In this document: positions 35,484-46,232 of the stretch, piece after piece
Layout of the letters: each line of letters begins with the position of its first letter
Position numbering within the stretch: the first letter of the stretch is position 1
Source: Lactococcus garvieae
GTDB taxonomy: Bacteria > Bacillota > Bacilli > Lactobacillales > Streptococcaceae
Reading direction: 5' to 3'
DNA: 64,000 bases
Assembly: GCF_016027715.1 (NCBI RefSeq)
Contig: NZ_CP065691.1
Coordinates: 777,954-841,953, forward strand
Notes under the pieces: generated by a model
The model's database searches: none
What the model was told of the DNA's origin: nothing
Seen by the model: only the letters and a program-made list of their open reading frames with translations
Program-made: the position numbers and the translations under genes

Positions 35484-36237
35484 CGACCATTGACTTGATA
35501 GGTTCGTAAGATTTACGATGTATCGGTGTGATACCATAGACTTCCAGTCCTGCTAAATGTTTTGCAGTACCATAACCTGCATTATGCTCAAAATCATAAT
35601 AGGGATATTTTTGTGCATAGTCTGTCATTAAACGGTCTCGCGTTACTTTAGCGACAATACTGGCTGCTGCGATACTGGCTGACTTTGCGTCTCCTTTAAT
35701 GATACTCTTTTGGGGCAGATTAATATCCAGCTCCATCGCATCGATTAACAGACACTGTGGCGCTACTTCAAGTTTTTCTATTGCTTGTAACATTGCGATT
35801 TTTGTTGCTTGATAAATATTGACTTGATCAATCGTGTCGTTATCAACTAAACCAATACCTATAGCTAAAGCTTTTTCTTGAACTTCATTGAAAATAGCTT
35901 CATGTTTTGACTTGGGTATTTTTTTACTGTCATTAAGCCCGCTGATTTTACAATTTTTGGGTAAAATCACGGCTGCTGTCACGACTGGCCCCGCAAGCGG
36001 TCCACGGCCCACCTCATCTATACCAGCTACATGCTCAAAGCCTTGCGCATAAGCTTGACGTTCAAAAGCCAGCATCGTTTCAAGGCGTTCTTCTTCAGCC
36101 TGAGCGGCTAATATCTCTTTTTTACGGCGCTTAATGGCTGCTTGAACGCCCGCGCGAGAATCATCCAGAAATGCTTCTACTTCAAGTATCGTGTTGAGAC
36201 CTGCTAAGTGTTCTTTCATCTCCTTAATCGTTGACAT
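35476..36237 (-). CDS. rnhB: Ribonuclease HII
   Basis: About 253 residues from ATG 36237 (a GTG two codons earlier is possible). Catalytic DEDD residues: '[17 protein letters not shown]' (~68-84, Asp and Glu), '[10 protein letters not shown]' (~160) and '[20 protein letters not shown]' (~180). The N-terminal ~60 residues are a helical extension typical of Gram-positive enzymes. It removes misincorporated ribonucleotides and RNA primers. The start lies within the end of rbgA, so the two are coupled, as in Bacillus. Confidence 0.95.
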   Translation of the reverse strand: MSTIKEMKEHLAGLNTILEVEAFLDDSRAGVQAAIKRRKKEILAAQAEEERLETMLAFERQAYAQGFEHVAGIDEVGRGPLAGPVVTAAVILPKNCKISGLNDSKKIPKSKHEAIFNEVQEKALAIGIGLVDNDTIDQVNIYQATKIAMLQAIEKLEVAPQCLLIDAMELDINLPQKSIIKGDAKSASIAAASIVAKVTRDRLMTDYAQKYPYYDFEHNAGYGTAKHLAGLEVYGITPIHRKSYEPIKSMVEK

Positions 36238-37081
36238 AATCACTCACTTTATCCAAGCAGTACTCGCCCATTCTTCCATCACGGACATCTTTGACAAACA
36301 TTTGATAAAATCGATCATAATCATCACGAAAACCGAAACGTTTTGTCAACTCCATGATAAGTTCTGGAATTTCGAGTTCTAGATCTGCTTCTTTCATGCG
36401 TAAACGTTTCATTGTTGGCGCTTGGTAGTTTTCAAGAAAATGTTGCAAACCGAAAATAGTTACGTCATCCATTGGCAAAAGCTGATCTTTAATGGCCCCA
36501 GTTAAAGCTAGTTTTAAGCCTACTTGATCATCTTCAAATTTTGGCCAAAGAATACCTGGTGTGTCAAGAATCTCCAATTCTTTATTCGTACGAAGCCATT
36601 GCTGACCTTTAGTTACCCCTGGTTTATTTCCTGTGACAGCTACTTTTTTACCTGCCAGACGGTTCATCAATGTTGATTTACCGGCATTAGGAATCCCTAC
36701 AATCATCGTACGTAACGAACTGTTTTGGATACCACGTTCAGCATTACGTGCAAGCTTATCAGCCATTAAAGTTTTTGCAGCTACAGTGAGACGTTTCGAT
36801 GTATGTGCTTCTTTTGAATTAATTGCTAAAGCAATAATACCTTGACTTTCAAAAAATTCTACCCACGATTTAACTGCATTTCGATCGGCCAAGTCTGCTT
36901 TATTTAGCGCAATTAAGCGCGGTTTATCCCCAATAATTTTGTCCAACATTGGGTTACGTGAGCTTATCGGCAGTCGAGCATCTACAAGCTCGATGACAAA
37001 ATCAACATACTTTAAATTTTCTTGAACTTGACGACGTGCTTTGGACATGTGTCCTGGGAACCATTGAATTGCTACACCCAT
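36224..37081 (-). CDS. rbgA: Ribosome biogenesis GTPase RbgA (YlqF)
   Basis: 285 residues. '[19 protein letters not shown]' at the N-terminus is the family signature. The GTPase motifs are circularly permuted: G4 '[12 protein letters not shown]' (~55) precedes G1 '[17 protein letters not shown]' (~128) and G3 'LDTPGILWP' (~172). The C-terminal ~80 residues form an ANTAR-like RNA-binding domain. It acts late in 50S assembly. Its start is preceded by a 9-bp palindrome in the leader. Confidence 0.96.
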   Translation of the reverse strand: MGVAIQWFPGHMSKARRQVQENLKYVDFVIELVDARLPISSRNPMLDKIIGDKPRLIALNKADLADRNAVKSWVEFFESQGIIALAINSKEAHTSKRLTVAAKTLMADKLARNAERGIQNSSLRTMIVGIPNAGKSTLMNRLAGKKVAVTGNKPGVTKGQQWLRTNKELEILDTPGILWPKFEDDQVGLKLALTGAIKDQLLPMDDVTIFGLQHFLENYQAPTMKRLRMKEADLELEIPELIMELTKRFGFRDDYDRFYQMFVKDVRDGRMGEYCLDKVSDYVND

Positions 37082-37092
37082 TTTTAAACCTT

Positions 37093-37112
37093 GCTGTAAC
37101 CGGGGTTACAGC
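37093..37112. promoter_or_regulatory. Perfect 20-bp dyad just upstream of rbgA
   Basis: GCTGTAACC and GGTTACAGC are separated by 2 bp and end 12 nt before the rbgA ATG, overlapping the ribosome-site region. As RNA it could hide the initiation region; as DNA it could be an operator. No U-tract follows. Confidence 0.5.
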
Positions 37113-37537
37113 CTTTCATATTTATTTTTTCAGAAAAAGTGATGAAAATAATTACCAATACATTAGGCGATGTATTTATCTCTATTTTACTTGACTCTGC
37201 TCCATGAACTTTTTTTCTTACACAGAAAAACTGTAGAGCATATCATACTAGGTTATTCTATCATTTTTTAAGCTTGTGCGCTAATATGTAGCCGTTTCAT
37301 GCTGGAATGTGATGTGTTTTCTTTCGGTTTTTAAAAGGCATGAGTTCGTGCCTTTCCTATCGTTTCTTCTAGCCCGATTTTATTTTCCTTAAAAAATAGT
37401 TTCTTCTAAGTCAACTCATTGTCATCTTAATATTTTTTTTCGAATACGGGCAACCTATTATAGAAGGTCTAAGTGGACTAAAGGGGCAGGGGGAATTAAT
37501 ATTAAGGTTGTTTGAGCGCTATTAGGAGTTATTTAGA
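37113..37537. other. 425-bp AT-rich gap without a recognised gene
   Basis: Between the rbgA leader and the peptide/membrane-protein pair I see no frame with a ribosome site and sensible composition. It contains a G-rich patch (about 37471-37492) and promoter-like AT stretches only. Confidence 0.5.
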
Positions 37538-37546
37538 TGTTATGAT
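37538..37546 (+). promoter_or_regulatory. Extended -10 promoter of the cationic peptide gene
   Basis: TGTTATGAT matches the TGnTATAAT extended -10 with one mismatch, 16 nt before the peptide ATG. No good -35 was seen at 16-18 nt, which is common for extended -10 promoters. Confidence 0.4.
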
Positions 37547-37562
37547 AAACTAGAAAGCAGAT

Positions 37563-37664
37563 ATGATGAGAGCTACTTTTAAAGTGATTAAAGCTGGTAC
37601 AATTGCAAATGGAAAAGTCTATTATTCACGTTCTTGGTGGTATAAAGGTTCAGGCACTCAGTAG
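37563..37664 (+). CDS. Putative 33-residue cationic peptide (bacteriocin-like?)
   Basis: Too short for ordinary gene finders. The peptide starts MMRATFKVIKAG, ends SWWYKGSGTQ, and has six Lys/Arg, no acidic residue and an aromatic patch YYSRSWWY. There is no signal peptide or double-glycine leader, as in leaderless bacteriocins. The ribosome site is weak (AGAAAG). Its TAG stop is built into the AGGGAG ribosome site of the next gene, implying translational coupling. It matches no bacteriocin I know, and it could instead be the tail of a decayed gene. Confidence 0.4.
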   Translation: MMRATFKVIKAGTIANGKVYYSRSWWYKGSGTQ

Positions 37665-37674
37665 GGAGATACTT

Positions 37675-37938
37675 ATGATAATGAACTTACTTTTTGATAG
37701 AAAGCTAGCTCTGAAGTTTTCTAAAAAAACCCGTTCGAAATATACAACTTTTAATCGAATTAATAATTATATTCTTGATATAACTGCTTTAGCTTTGCTT
37801 GGTGCTATATTTCTTAGAATTCTTCCTGTGTATGCTGTATTGCTATATCCCATTTATATTATAATTACAGTAATTTTGAATGTTTTGGACTATCGTGAAC
37901 GAAAAAAGCAGTTCGAGGCCTATACGAGACATGATTGA
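37675..37938 (+). CDS. Small two-helix membrane protein next to the cationic peptide
   Basis: 87 residues from ATG 37675 (AGGGAG box 6 nt upstream; a longer frame has no ribosome site). A basic N-terminus ('DRKLALKFSKKTRSKYTTF') is followed by two membrane segments, about 32-50 and 52-72 ('YILDITALALLGAIFLRILP', 'YPIYIIITVILNVL'), and a charged tail. I do not recognise the family. The size and topology would suit a bacteriocin immunity protein, given the cationic peptide 10 nt upstream, but that is inference only. Confidence 0.65.
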   Translation: MIMNLLFDRKLALKFSKKTRSKYTTFNRINNYILDITALALLGAIFLRILPVYAVLLYPIYIIITVILNVLDYRERKKQFEAYTRHD

Positions 37939-38020
37939 TTAGAGTAAAAGTTTTTCAATTTAAAACTTCCTTTCGCTTACTTATTATTCATTATGTTATT
38001 CATGGGTTCTAATTTATAGC

Positions 38021-38058
38021 AAAAAAAAAAACAAGAAGCCTAACAACTTCTTGTTTTT
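38021..38058 (-). terminator. Terminator after the cyclotransferase gene
   Basis: 12-bp stem AAAAACAAGAAG/CTTCTTGTTTTT with a short loop; on the minus strand the stem runs into an 11-U tract. Confidence 0.85.
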
Positions 38059-38479
38059 ACTCGACTGTCTGCAACATATATTCTAACCAGTCCCCTGAGT
38101 CAACAGAAACGAGCTGATCATTGGCATTTAAACTTGCCTTTGGATTATAGTGATAATAATAAACTTCTTCAGTGTATCCATTACTGAGATAAGCTGTAGT
38201 TCTTAGACGAATATATTCGCTGCTTTCTGGACTTTCTGGATTAAAGTTTTCCATGTCATCAAGTGTTTGGATACTTTTTGAAAAATCTTTAAAGGTAAAA
38301 ACTTCACCCATTATTTCTGAATTGCCATCAAAAATTGCAGGGTAACCTTTATTTTCAATATGAAAGAGGTTCCCCTTAATTTTTGCCTGAATACTTTCCA
38401 AAACTTGACCTTTTAAATATTTTTCATAGTTAAACATGTCTGTACGCAAACTTCCGTACACAAAAACCTTCTTTAACAT
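38057..38479 (-). CDS. Gamma-glutamylcyclotransferase-like (AIG2/YtfP) protein
   Basis: About 140 residues from ATG 38479, which gives '[20 protein letters not shown]', the family's first strand and YGSL motif. The longer frame lies inside pcp. The candidate catalytic glutamate lies in 'IMGEVFTF' (~68). Members release 5-oxoproline from gamma-glutamyl amines or peptides. Because the gene overlaps the end of pyrrolidone-carboxyl peptidase, a shared role in pyroglutamate metabolism is plausible. Substrate unknown. Confidence 0.8.
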   Translation of the reverse strand: MLKKVFVYGSLRTDMFNYEKYLKGQVLESIQAKIKGNLFHIENKGYPAIFDGNSEIMGEVFTFKDFSKSIQTLDDMENFNPESPESSEYIRLRTTAYLSNGYTEEVYYYHYNPKASLNANDQLVSVDSGDWLEYMLQTVE

Positions 38480-39114
38480 ATTTCCCCACCAATAACACGT
38501 AAATCTTCGGAATAACGGGTGCATGCTTCTAGGGCAACTTCAATCCCTTTCACAATCTCATCTAATGACATATAAGGTGTATCTTTTTTATCAATGACTT
38601 GTGATGTAGCATAAGGGATATGAATGAAGCCAGCTTTCAACTCTGGATATTTTTTCTCTAAAAGATAACGTACACCATAGAAAACATGATTGCAAACAAA
38701 GGTACCTGCTGTGTTTGACAAGGTTCCTGGAATACCAGCTTTGTTTAATTCGCTAACAATTGCTTTAACGGGAAGTGTAGAAAAATAAGCAGGAGCACCG
38801 TCTTCTTTTACAGGCTCATCAACTGGCTGGTTGCCTTCATTATCTGGAATTCTAAAGTCATCTACATTGATTGCCACGCGCTCTGGTGTAATCGCAAAGC
38901 GTCCACCTGCTTGGCCAATATTTACGACCACATCTGGGTGATGTTCTTCAATAGCTTTTTCAATTTTTTCAAGTGATTTATAACGCACGGTTGGAATAAT
39001 CAACTTAATAATCTCAGCACCATTGATTTCTGATGCAACACGCTTTACAGCTTCTTCAGCTGGATTGAGTTTTTCACCACCAAATGGATCAAAACCTGTT
39101 AACAAAATTTTCAT
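38473..39114 (-). CDS. pcp: Pyrrolidone-carboxylate peptidase
   Basis: 213 residues. '[20 protein letters not shown]' (3-22) is the family start; catalytic Glu lies in '[18 protein letters not shown]' (~81), Cys in '[13 protein letters not shown]' (~143) and His in '[10 protein letters not shown]' (~167). It removes N-terminal pyroglutamate from peptides in the cytosol. An AAGGAG box precedes the ATG. It is downstream of the DUF969 and DUF979 membrane proteins in one operon. Confidence 0.95.
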   Translation of the reverse strand: MKILLTGFDPFGGEKLNPAEEAVKRVASEINGAEIIKLIIPTVRYKSLEKIEKAIEEHHPDVVVNIGQAGGRFAITPERVAINVDDFRIPDNEGNQPVDEPVKEDGAPAYFSTLPVKAIVSELNKAGIPGTLSNTAGTFVCNHVFYGVRYLLEKKYPELKAGFIHIPYATSQVIDKKDTPYMSLDEIVKGIEVALEACTRYSEDLRVIGGEIC

Positions 39115-39132
39115 AATAAAATAGTCTCCTTT

Positions 39133-40065
39133 TTAAAATGCAATAAAGTACATCACGAGAATATGCAGAACAATAAGCGTAAGTGAAACTGGTGCTTGTA
39201 TTTTAATTACTTTATTCTCATCTTTCATCTCGAGCAAGGCAGCGGGTACGATGTTAAAATTGGCCGCCATTGGTGTCAATAAAGTTCCACAATATCCAGC
39301 GGTTAAAGCTAATGCTCCAGCAATCACAGGATTTGCACCTTGAGCAAGTACAAAGGGAATCCCAATACCTGCTGTAATGACAGAGAAGGCCGCAAAGGCA
39401 TTCCCCATAATCATAGTGAAAATCACCATACCAAGAACATAAGCAACGACACCGAGCAAGCGGTTATCCGCAGGAACAACACCCGTAATCCCTTGCGAGA
39501 TAACTTCACCTACACCGGCTGTGGTAAAGAGAGCACCTAAGGCAACCAACAGCTGTGGCAAAATCGCAACTGGACCCATCGAATCAAAGAGACGTGCGCC
39601 GTCTTCTACAGACTCTGTCGCTTTAGCTTTTGTCATTATTAATGCAAATACTAAAGCAACGACTGATGCTACACCGATAGCAAAGAGAGAGGCATTGGTA
39701 AACTTACCTAAAGCCATCGCAATACCAACAGCTACAAATGCCAGAACAAATGAAGGGATGAAGATTTTGTTCTTCAAGACTTTAGACTGTTTTTCGCCAA
39801 ATTTATCGTCTAAAGCTTTATACTTCCCAAATGTTACTTGCTTAGTCAATGTAAGCAAACTGCTTAAAACAATAAAGAGTCCAACAAGCCAAGCCGGGAT
39901 AAGGGCGCCAAAAATAAATGGAATAGCAATTAAAATCCAAAAAAGAGCAGTACCGAAACGTTTGCTTCCTTGTATTGTAGTTAAAGCTTTGTAGGCCATA
40001 TAAATCATGAGTAAACCCATAAGGACATAGAATATATTTAATGAAACATCAATAAAAGCTTGCAT
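39133..40065 (-). CDS. DUF979 family membrane protein
   Basis: 310 residues, about 9 hydrophobic segments. The DUF979 signature is visible in 'ADNRLLGVVAYVLGMVIFTM' followed by 'IMGNAFAAFSVITAGIGIPF', and in 'GYCGTLLTPMAANFNIVPAA'. Such features (an NAFAAF loop, a TPMAANFN loop) recall ion-transporter superfamily permeases with paired re-entrant loops. It lies 3 nt after DUF969 and 18 nt before pcp. A transporter for 5-oxoproline or pyroglutamyl peptides is a reasonable inference, not shown. Confidence 0.85.
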   Translation of the reverse strand: MQAFIDVSLNIFYVLMGLLMIYMAYKALTTIQGSKRFGTALFWILIAIPFIFGALIPAWLVGLFIVLSSLLTLTKQVTFGKYKALDDKFGEKQSKVLKNKIFIPSFVLAFVAVGIAMALGKFTNASLFAIGVASVVALVFALIMTKAKATESVEDGARLFDSMGPVAILPQLLVALGALFTTAGVGEVISQGITGVVPADNRLLGVVAYVLGMVIFTMIMGNAFAAFSVITAGIGIPFVLAQGANPVIAGALALTAGYCGTLLTPMAANFNIVPAALLEMKDENKVIKIQAPVSLTLIVLHILVMYFIAF

Positions 40066-40068
40066 GGT

Positions 40069-40743
40069 TTATTTTACCTCTTTCTTTCCAAATTTTCGAA
40101 GAAGTTTTCTGTCATACAGTAGAAACTGGATAGCTGTCACAAGAAAGGCAAGGACAGCCATGATAATACTGGCAACGGCCACATCTACGGCTGAAACATC
40201 ATAGTTAAAACTTGACATGGTTGAAGTAATCAAGAGAACCCCGGCACTTCCTGCAAATAGATTCTGACCAAAGAAATTCCCGTAATTTTCAGCTGCGGCA
40301 GAAATTGCTTTGATATCATCATCTTCTGAATCTACATCACCATATTTACTTACTGCGGCGGCTTTAGCCATAGGCTGAATGAGAGGTCTTACAAACTGTG
40401 GATGACCACTAATACGAATAGACATTGCACCAGCAATAAAGCGAATAAAAACATAAACAAGGGCAATACGACCTGTCGTAAGCGACTGAATACGCCCAAT
40501 GAGATCTACAGCACGTTGACGAAGACCATTACGCTCTAAAACACCGATAACAGGAAGGGTCAAAACAAAAAGCGAAACCATACGGTTATCGACAAAGGAC
40601 TGACCTAAAATAGTAAGAATTTCCTGAATGCTCAGACCTGCGACAAGTCCTGTCGAAATCCCAGCGACAACAACAACAAATAAGGTCTCTATCTTGAAAA
40701 CAAAACCAATCAAGACAATCAAGACGCCTATGAGTTTAATCAT
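40069..40743 (-). CDS. DUF969 family membrane protein
   Basis: 224 residues with about five membrane segments. 'FVVVVAGISTGLVAGLSIQE' near the start, 'LFVLTLPVIGVLERNGLRQR', and the loop 'RISGHPQFVRPLIQPMAKAA' are typical of DUF969. The soluble loop 'KYGDVDSEDDDIKAISAAAE' precedes the C-terminal helices. It probably forms a two-component permease with DUF979. AGGAGG box before the ATG; first gene of the pcp operon. Confidence 0.85.
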   Translation of the reverse strand: MIKLIGVLIVLIGFVFKIETLFVVVVAGISTGLVAGLSIQEILTILGQSFVDNRMVSLFVLTLPVIGVLERNGLRQRAVDLIGRIQSLTTGRIALVYVFIRFIAGAMSIRISGHPQFVRPLIQPMAKAAAVSKYGDVDSEDDDIKAISAAAENYGNFFGQNLFAGSAGVLLITSTMSSFNYDVSAVDVAVASIIMAVLAFLVTAIQFLLYDRKLLRKFGKKEVK

Positions 40744-40838
40744 AAAATAATTCCTCCTAGAATTTATATATTAGACAATTATACACTATTCGTCTATTAT
40801 GCACAATTTATAATTGGCTGTTATTTTATGTTATTGTC

Positions 40839-40880
40839 TAAACAAATAGAGATAGCTCGTCAGCTATCTCTATTTGTTTA
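40839..40880. terminator. Strong bidirectional terminator hairpin
   Basis: A perfect 19-bp stem (TAAACAAATAGAGATAGCT and its complement) with a 4-nt loop, between the PTS remnant and the DUF969 gene. Confidence 0.85.
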
Positions 40881-40928
40881 ATAATCATTTTATTCGACTC
40901 ATTTTTATTACTGTGAGCAAACTACGAT

Positions 40929-41297
40929 TTACAAAAGTTCATTATTGGCCAAATAGTCAAAAATTTCTTCGAGATTCCCTCTTGATAAGATTTCTTGATC
41001 TGGAGAATCAATAATTTTAAGCAATGCACTATAAATCCGCTCTAATTCTTTAATTGAGCGATCACGAACGCACATCATAAAGATGTATTTAACTTTTTCT
41101 TTCCCCCATATTAGTTCATTTTTTACTCTCATAAAGGCAATTACAGGCTTGTTGACCTCTTCAATATTTAAAGGATGCGGGGTGGCAAATGAATCTAAGG
41201 AAGTAAAAGATAACTGTTCCCGTTCAAGACAAGACTCTATGAAACCTTCTTTAGCGTAACCTTTTGCTATTAATTTCTGTCCTAAAAATCTTAAAAA
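40929..41297 (-). pseudogene. Remnant of a PTS EIIA-like domain (likely BglG/MtlR-type regulator C-terminus)
   Basis: The frame is open from 41297 to the stop at 40929 (~122 codons) but has no start in its first half; only a late internal ATG is available. The product matches a mannitol/fructose-type EIIA fold: 'FLGQKLIAKGYAKEGFIESC', the phospho-histidine loop 'SFATPHPLNIEEVNKPVIAF' and 'KVKYIFMMCVRDRSIKELER'. Such domains occur at the C-terminus of PRD-containing transcription regulators or as free EIIA. Upstream sequence hits a stop at once, so the N-terminal part was deleted. It is a leftover. Confidence 0.7.
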
Positions 41298-41417
41298 TTA
41301 AAAATGGCATTACTCAACAATGTGAAATCATTTTGGGAGTTTGAATATAAAAAGCAGTGCTCAGGGGAAGTTTGTTTTTTGTATTTATTTTTAATTAAAT
41401 GCTTTAATTTTAAATTT

Positions 41418-41431
41418 AGAATGCGTTTTCA
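41418..41431. promoter_or_regulatory. Possible cre (CcpA) site upstream of the GLUG surface protein
   Basis: On the minus strand TGAAAACGCATTCT matches the 14-bp cre consensus TGWAARCGYTWNCW at 13 positions. It lies ~75 nt before the surface-protein gene. Confidence 0.4.
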
Positions 41432-41503
41432 AATCGTTTTGTAAGTCTGACTTTAAATGAGATAATATTAAGTAATTAAAAAACAAATAAGAAAAGAGAA
41501 ACT

Positions 41504-44500
41504 ATGACAGAAAGAAAACATCCTAAAACAAGCAGAGATATCCAGCATCGCCTGATGAGAATTTCTAATGTTGTGGCCACGGCAACGTTAGCTTCAGGCC
41601 TTGCAAAACCGGCTTTAGTATGGGCCAATATCATAAAGAAGGATGAAAATACTCCTACTGAGCTGATTCAAAAGCAAGTCAGTCAAGTTAGTCTTACGGG
41701 TGCAGCAGATAGTGTAACCATTCGCCAGCAGATTGAGGTTGCACTGTCGCAGACCAATATGACTATAATGGATGCTGAGGAGACGATTGTTATCAGCGCT
41801 GAGTATACTGCGATGATTTTAGATGGGCTTGTCCAAGCACTCGAAGCCTATCGGACGGATACAGGCGAGCTGGCTTTAGGGGTACACCATCTGACTATGG
41901 GACTTGTCATTGATGATACACCTATTGACTTCAGTATGGATATTGAGGTGATTGATGCATTTAATGAAGCGTCTGTACCTGTGCAAGAAACCTTAGAAAT
42001 GCTCAACACCGCCACATCTGGACTACCGAATTTAAATGACTTTCCAAACATACAGCCATTATCTGCGACAACAATCAACGCGGCCTTTGCACAAGATGGC
42101 TCAGAAGGAAACGGTGAAATCGCAACACCTTATCAAATCTCTACCCCAGCACAGCTTGATGCCATGCGTAATGAGCTTTCGGGGCATTATATCTTGATGA
42201 ACGATATTGATTTGTCTGGATATGCGAACTGGGTGCCTATAGGCACATGGTCGGGTTCAACATCTAATTTGACAGCTTTTTCAGGCTCCCTAACAGGAGC
42301 ACTGGACGGAGAGGTCGTACACAAAATCAGTGGACTGACTCTACAAGGGGCATCAACGGCATCATATCAAGGTCTCTTTGGTATGACCTATGATGCCAGC
42401 ATCAGTAATTTAGTGATTTCAGGAAAAATTTCCTTGCCGACCGTATCAACGGTTGGATTATTGGCCGGTTACTCGACAGGCACGACGATTACAAATGTTG
42501 GCTCCGAAGGTGAAATCACTGCGCGAGGAAGCAGTGGGGGACTTCTGGGCTCCGCACAAAATATGACAATCAAGGACAGCTATTCGAATGTGAGTGTTAC
42601 AACCACAGGGGGTACTTGGACTGGTGGATTTGTAGGAGTGATGAACACTTCGACCATTGATAATTGTTATACGACAGGTAACATCGTAGCTGCTAACTTT
42701 GTGGGTGGTTTTGGTGGATATATGCAAGATACCCAAATCAAGAATAGTTACGCTTCAGGTAATGTAAGGGCAAACTCTCACGCAGGTGGGTTTGTAGGCG
42801 TTTTGGATATGTCAGAGATTTCGCATGCTTATGCTCTGGGTGATGTGACGGTTACAGCTAATCATGTTGGCCAGTCGGCAGGAGGTTTGGTCGGCACTAT
42901 GCAAAACGGCGTAATTGCAACAAATTGTTTTGCAACGGGTAATATTGTAGGTTCAGGTACTTCACAGTCTGGCGCTGGAATCGACGGTTATTCTGGGGGC
43001 TTGGTCGGATATGTTAGCTCAAACTATGATGCGAACTACGAGGAAAAAATAGATACTATTATTACGAACTGTTATGCCACGGGAAATGTTTCAGAAGCGA
43101 TAAATACCGGAGCTTTGATTGGTCTGTATTCTGGGGAACATTTAACGGTAATCAACAGTTATGCCACGGGGATCGTTAATGGAAAGGGGTACCCGGGGGA
43201 TCAGTCTAGTCGAGCAGGCGGAATCGTTGGAAGTGACACTTCAGGGGTGTATGTTATTGGCAGTAACGCAGTTATTACAAATAGCTTTGCAATATCTCCG
43301 AGCATTACAGCAGCTCAAACGGGCGCAATAACAGTTGGTTTTCCGACTAATGGGGATAACTACCGCTGGTCAGAACTTACTTTCAATGGCACGACAAGCA
43401 CAATCAATGATTCAGCCTCTATTCAAGGCCAAATGAAAACGGCCCGAGAGCTTAACGATATTGATACCTTTATTAATGCGGGATGGGTATTTGATGAAGA
43501 TAACTGGTATTGGGATGATACACAAAAACGACCGCTCATCTATGGGATCGATCATAGTGTGCAAGACCCACACATGCCAGTATTTGGTATTGTTACCAAA
43601 GCAGGTATGGCAGAGCAGGAAGTCCCATACACAGGAGTTGCTTATGAGTTTGCGATTGATGACCTTTTTGATCTGGTGCAATTTGCAAAAGAAGGAGATT
43701 TTGTCTACACTGTCAATGGACAACCTGCGGATATAGTTAATGGTAAACTCAGTTTTACAGCTGCTGGCACTTATGAGGTTGTGGCGGTACCATTAAATGT
43801 TGAAGATACTCCTTGGGGAACTATTTTACCTCAACATACAGCAACATCAGTTATTACTATTGTGGCACTTGACGAGGATGCACTGGAGAATGCTGAATTA
43901 AGTATTGTGCATGTCGCAGGGGATGAGTATATCAGCCTTGATGAGGCCAAGACAGCCTCCGCCATGATTACAGGAACATATGTTCTACCTGAGGATGTAG
44001 TAAAAAGTAGCCTTGTGATTACGGTCAACGGGGTTACCTATCAGGCCCTCCTTAACCCTGATGGTACATGGAGTGCGGAGGTGCTCATGAACGATCTTTT
44101 AGCTGATGCAGATAGAAAAGTAGATGCTGTACTGATTGTCACAGATGATGATGGCAATACAGGTGAGTTAGCTGACAGTATGTCTTATACTATTGAAAAG
44201 AAAAAAGAAGACAATCCAAGCGACACGGATAAGGATAAAAAACCTACTACTGTCTTGCCAGGAGATAAAGATACGGATGACATTCAAACACCAAAGACAG
44301 ATACAGGCCGTAAAGTTGAGGAGCCGTCATCAGAGCCTGACCAATCAGTGACAGCAGCGGACAGTATTTCTGAAAGGCAAAAACTTCCTGAAGCAGGCGA
44401 TGTATCAGGACTACTCACGGGGCTTGGTGCTGGCCTCACGGCAACAGGAGGAGCACTTCTTGCCAAACGTCGCAAAAAAGGCAAAGCGAGTAACAAGCGC

Positions 44501-44512
44501 AAAAAGAAATGA
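41504..44512 (+). CDS. GLUG-repeat surface protein with LPEAG sorting signal
   Basis: 1002 residues. Signal-peptide-like N-terminus ('VVATATLASGLAKPALVWAN', about 23-42). A region of unknown fold covers ~45-190. From ~325 to ~590 there are seven to eight GLUG-type repeats, each with a GG(L/F)VG turn and an N-(S/C)-Y-A-(T/S)-G strand ('GGFVGVMNTSTIDNCYTTGN'). An Ig-like module follows (~770-900), then a Pro/Thr/Asp-rich spacer, LPEAG at ~963, a hydrophobic stretch and a Lys/Arg-rich tail. GLUG proteins include IgA-binding and adhesin-like surface proteins. The A in place of T in the sorting motif is unusual. Confidence 0.85.
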   Translation: MTERKHPKTSRDIQHRLMRISNVVATATLASGLAKPALVWANIIKKDENTPTELIQKQVSQVSLTGAADSVTIRQQIEVALSQTNMTIMDAEETIVISAEYTAMILDGLVQALEAYRTDTGELALGVHHLTMGLVIDDTPIDFSMDIEVIDAFNEASVPVQETLEMLNTATSGLPNLNDFPNIQPLSATTINAAFAQDGSEGNGEIATPYQISTPAQLDAMRNELSGHYILMNDIDLSGYANWVPIGTWSGSTSNLTAFSGSLTGALDGEVVHKISGLTLQGASTASYQGLFGMTYDASISNLVISGKISLPTVSTVGLLAGYSTGTTITNVGSEGEITARGSSGGLLGSAQNMTIKDSYSNVSVTTTGGTWTGGFVGVMNTSTIDNCYTTGNIVAANFVGGFGGYMQDTQIKNSYASGNVRANSHAGGFVGVLDMSEISHAYALGDVTVTANHVGQSAGGLVGTMQNGVIATNCFATGNIVGSGTSQSGAGIDGYSGGLVGYVSSNYDANYEEKIDTIITNCYATGNVSEAINTGALIGLYSGEHLTVINSYATGIVNGKGYPGDQSSRAGGIVGSDTSGVYVIGSNAVITNSFAISPSITAAQTGAITVGFPTNGDNYRWSELTFNGTTSTINDSASIQGQMKTARELNDIDTFINAGWVFDEDNWYWDDTQKRPLIYGIDHSVQDPHMPVFGIVTKAGMAEQEVPYTGVAYEFAIDDLFDLVQFAKEGDFVYTVNGQPADIVNGKLSFTAAGTYEVVAVPLNVEDTPWGTILPQHTATSVITIVALDEDALENAELSIVHVAGDEYISLDEAKTASAMITGTYVLPEDVVKSSLVITVNGVTYQALLNPDGTWSAEVLMNDLLADADRKVDAVLIVTDDDGNTGELADSMSYTIEKKKEDNPSDTDKDKKPTTVLPGDKDTDDIQTPKTDTGRKVEEPSSEPDQSVTAADSISERQKLPEAGDVSGLLTGLGAGLTATGGALLAKRRKKGKASNKRKKK

Positions 44513-44566
44513 TAAACAGCCCCATCTCAGGAAGATATCATTGAGTTAAGAAATAACGAAAACTGA

Positions 44567-44601
44567 AAAAACGATAAGCTTAAGAAGTCTTATCGTTTTT
44601 T
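44567..44601 (+). terminator. Terminator after surface protein gene
   Basis: Stem AAAACGATAAG/CTTATCGTTTT with a ~10-nt loop and U-run, also usable by the convergent bgl operon. Confidence 0.82.
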
Positions 44602-44662
44602 ATCTGGTTCTTTACAATCAGCAAGATGTATAGAGGGAAAGATTTGAGTTATTCATATTCCG

Positions 44663-46132
<1,470 letters not shown>

Positions 46133-46232
46133 TTAATTCTATTGATCTAACTTTAAATCTTTTACAAGGTTTGAACTTGCGTGTGCTTTAATTATTAAAA
46201 TCCTCCCTTTTTTAAACGCTCAGTTCTCCTCT

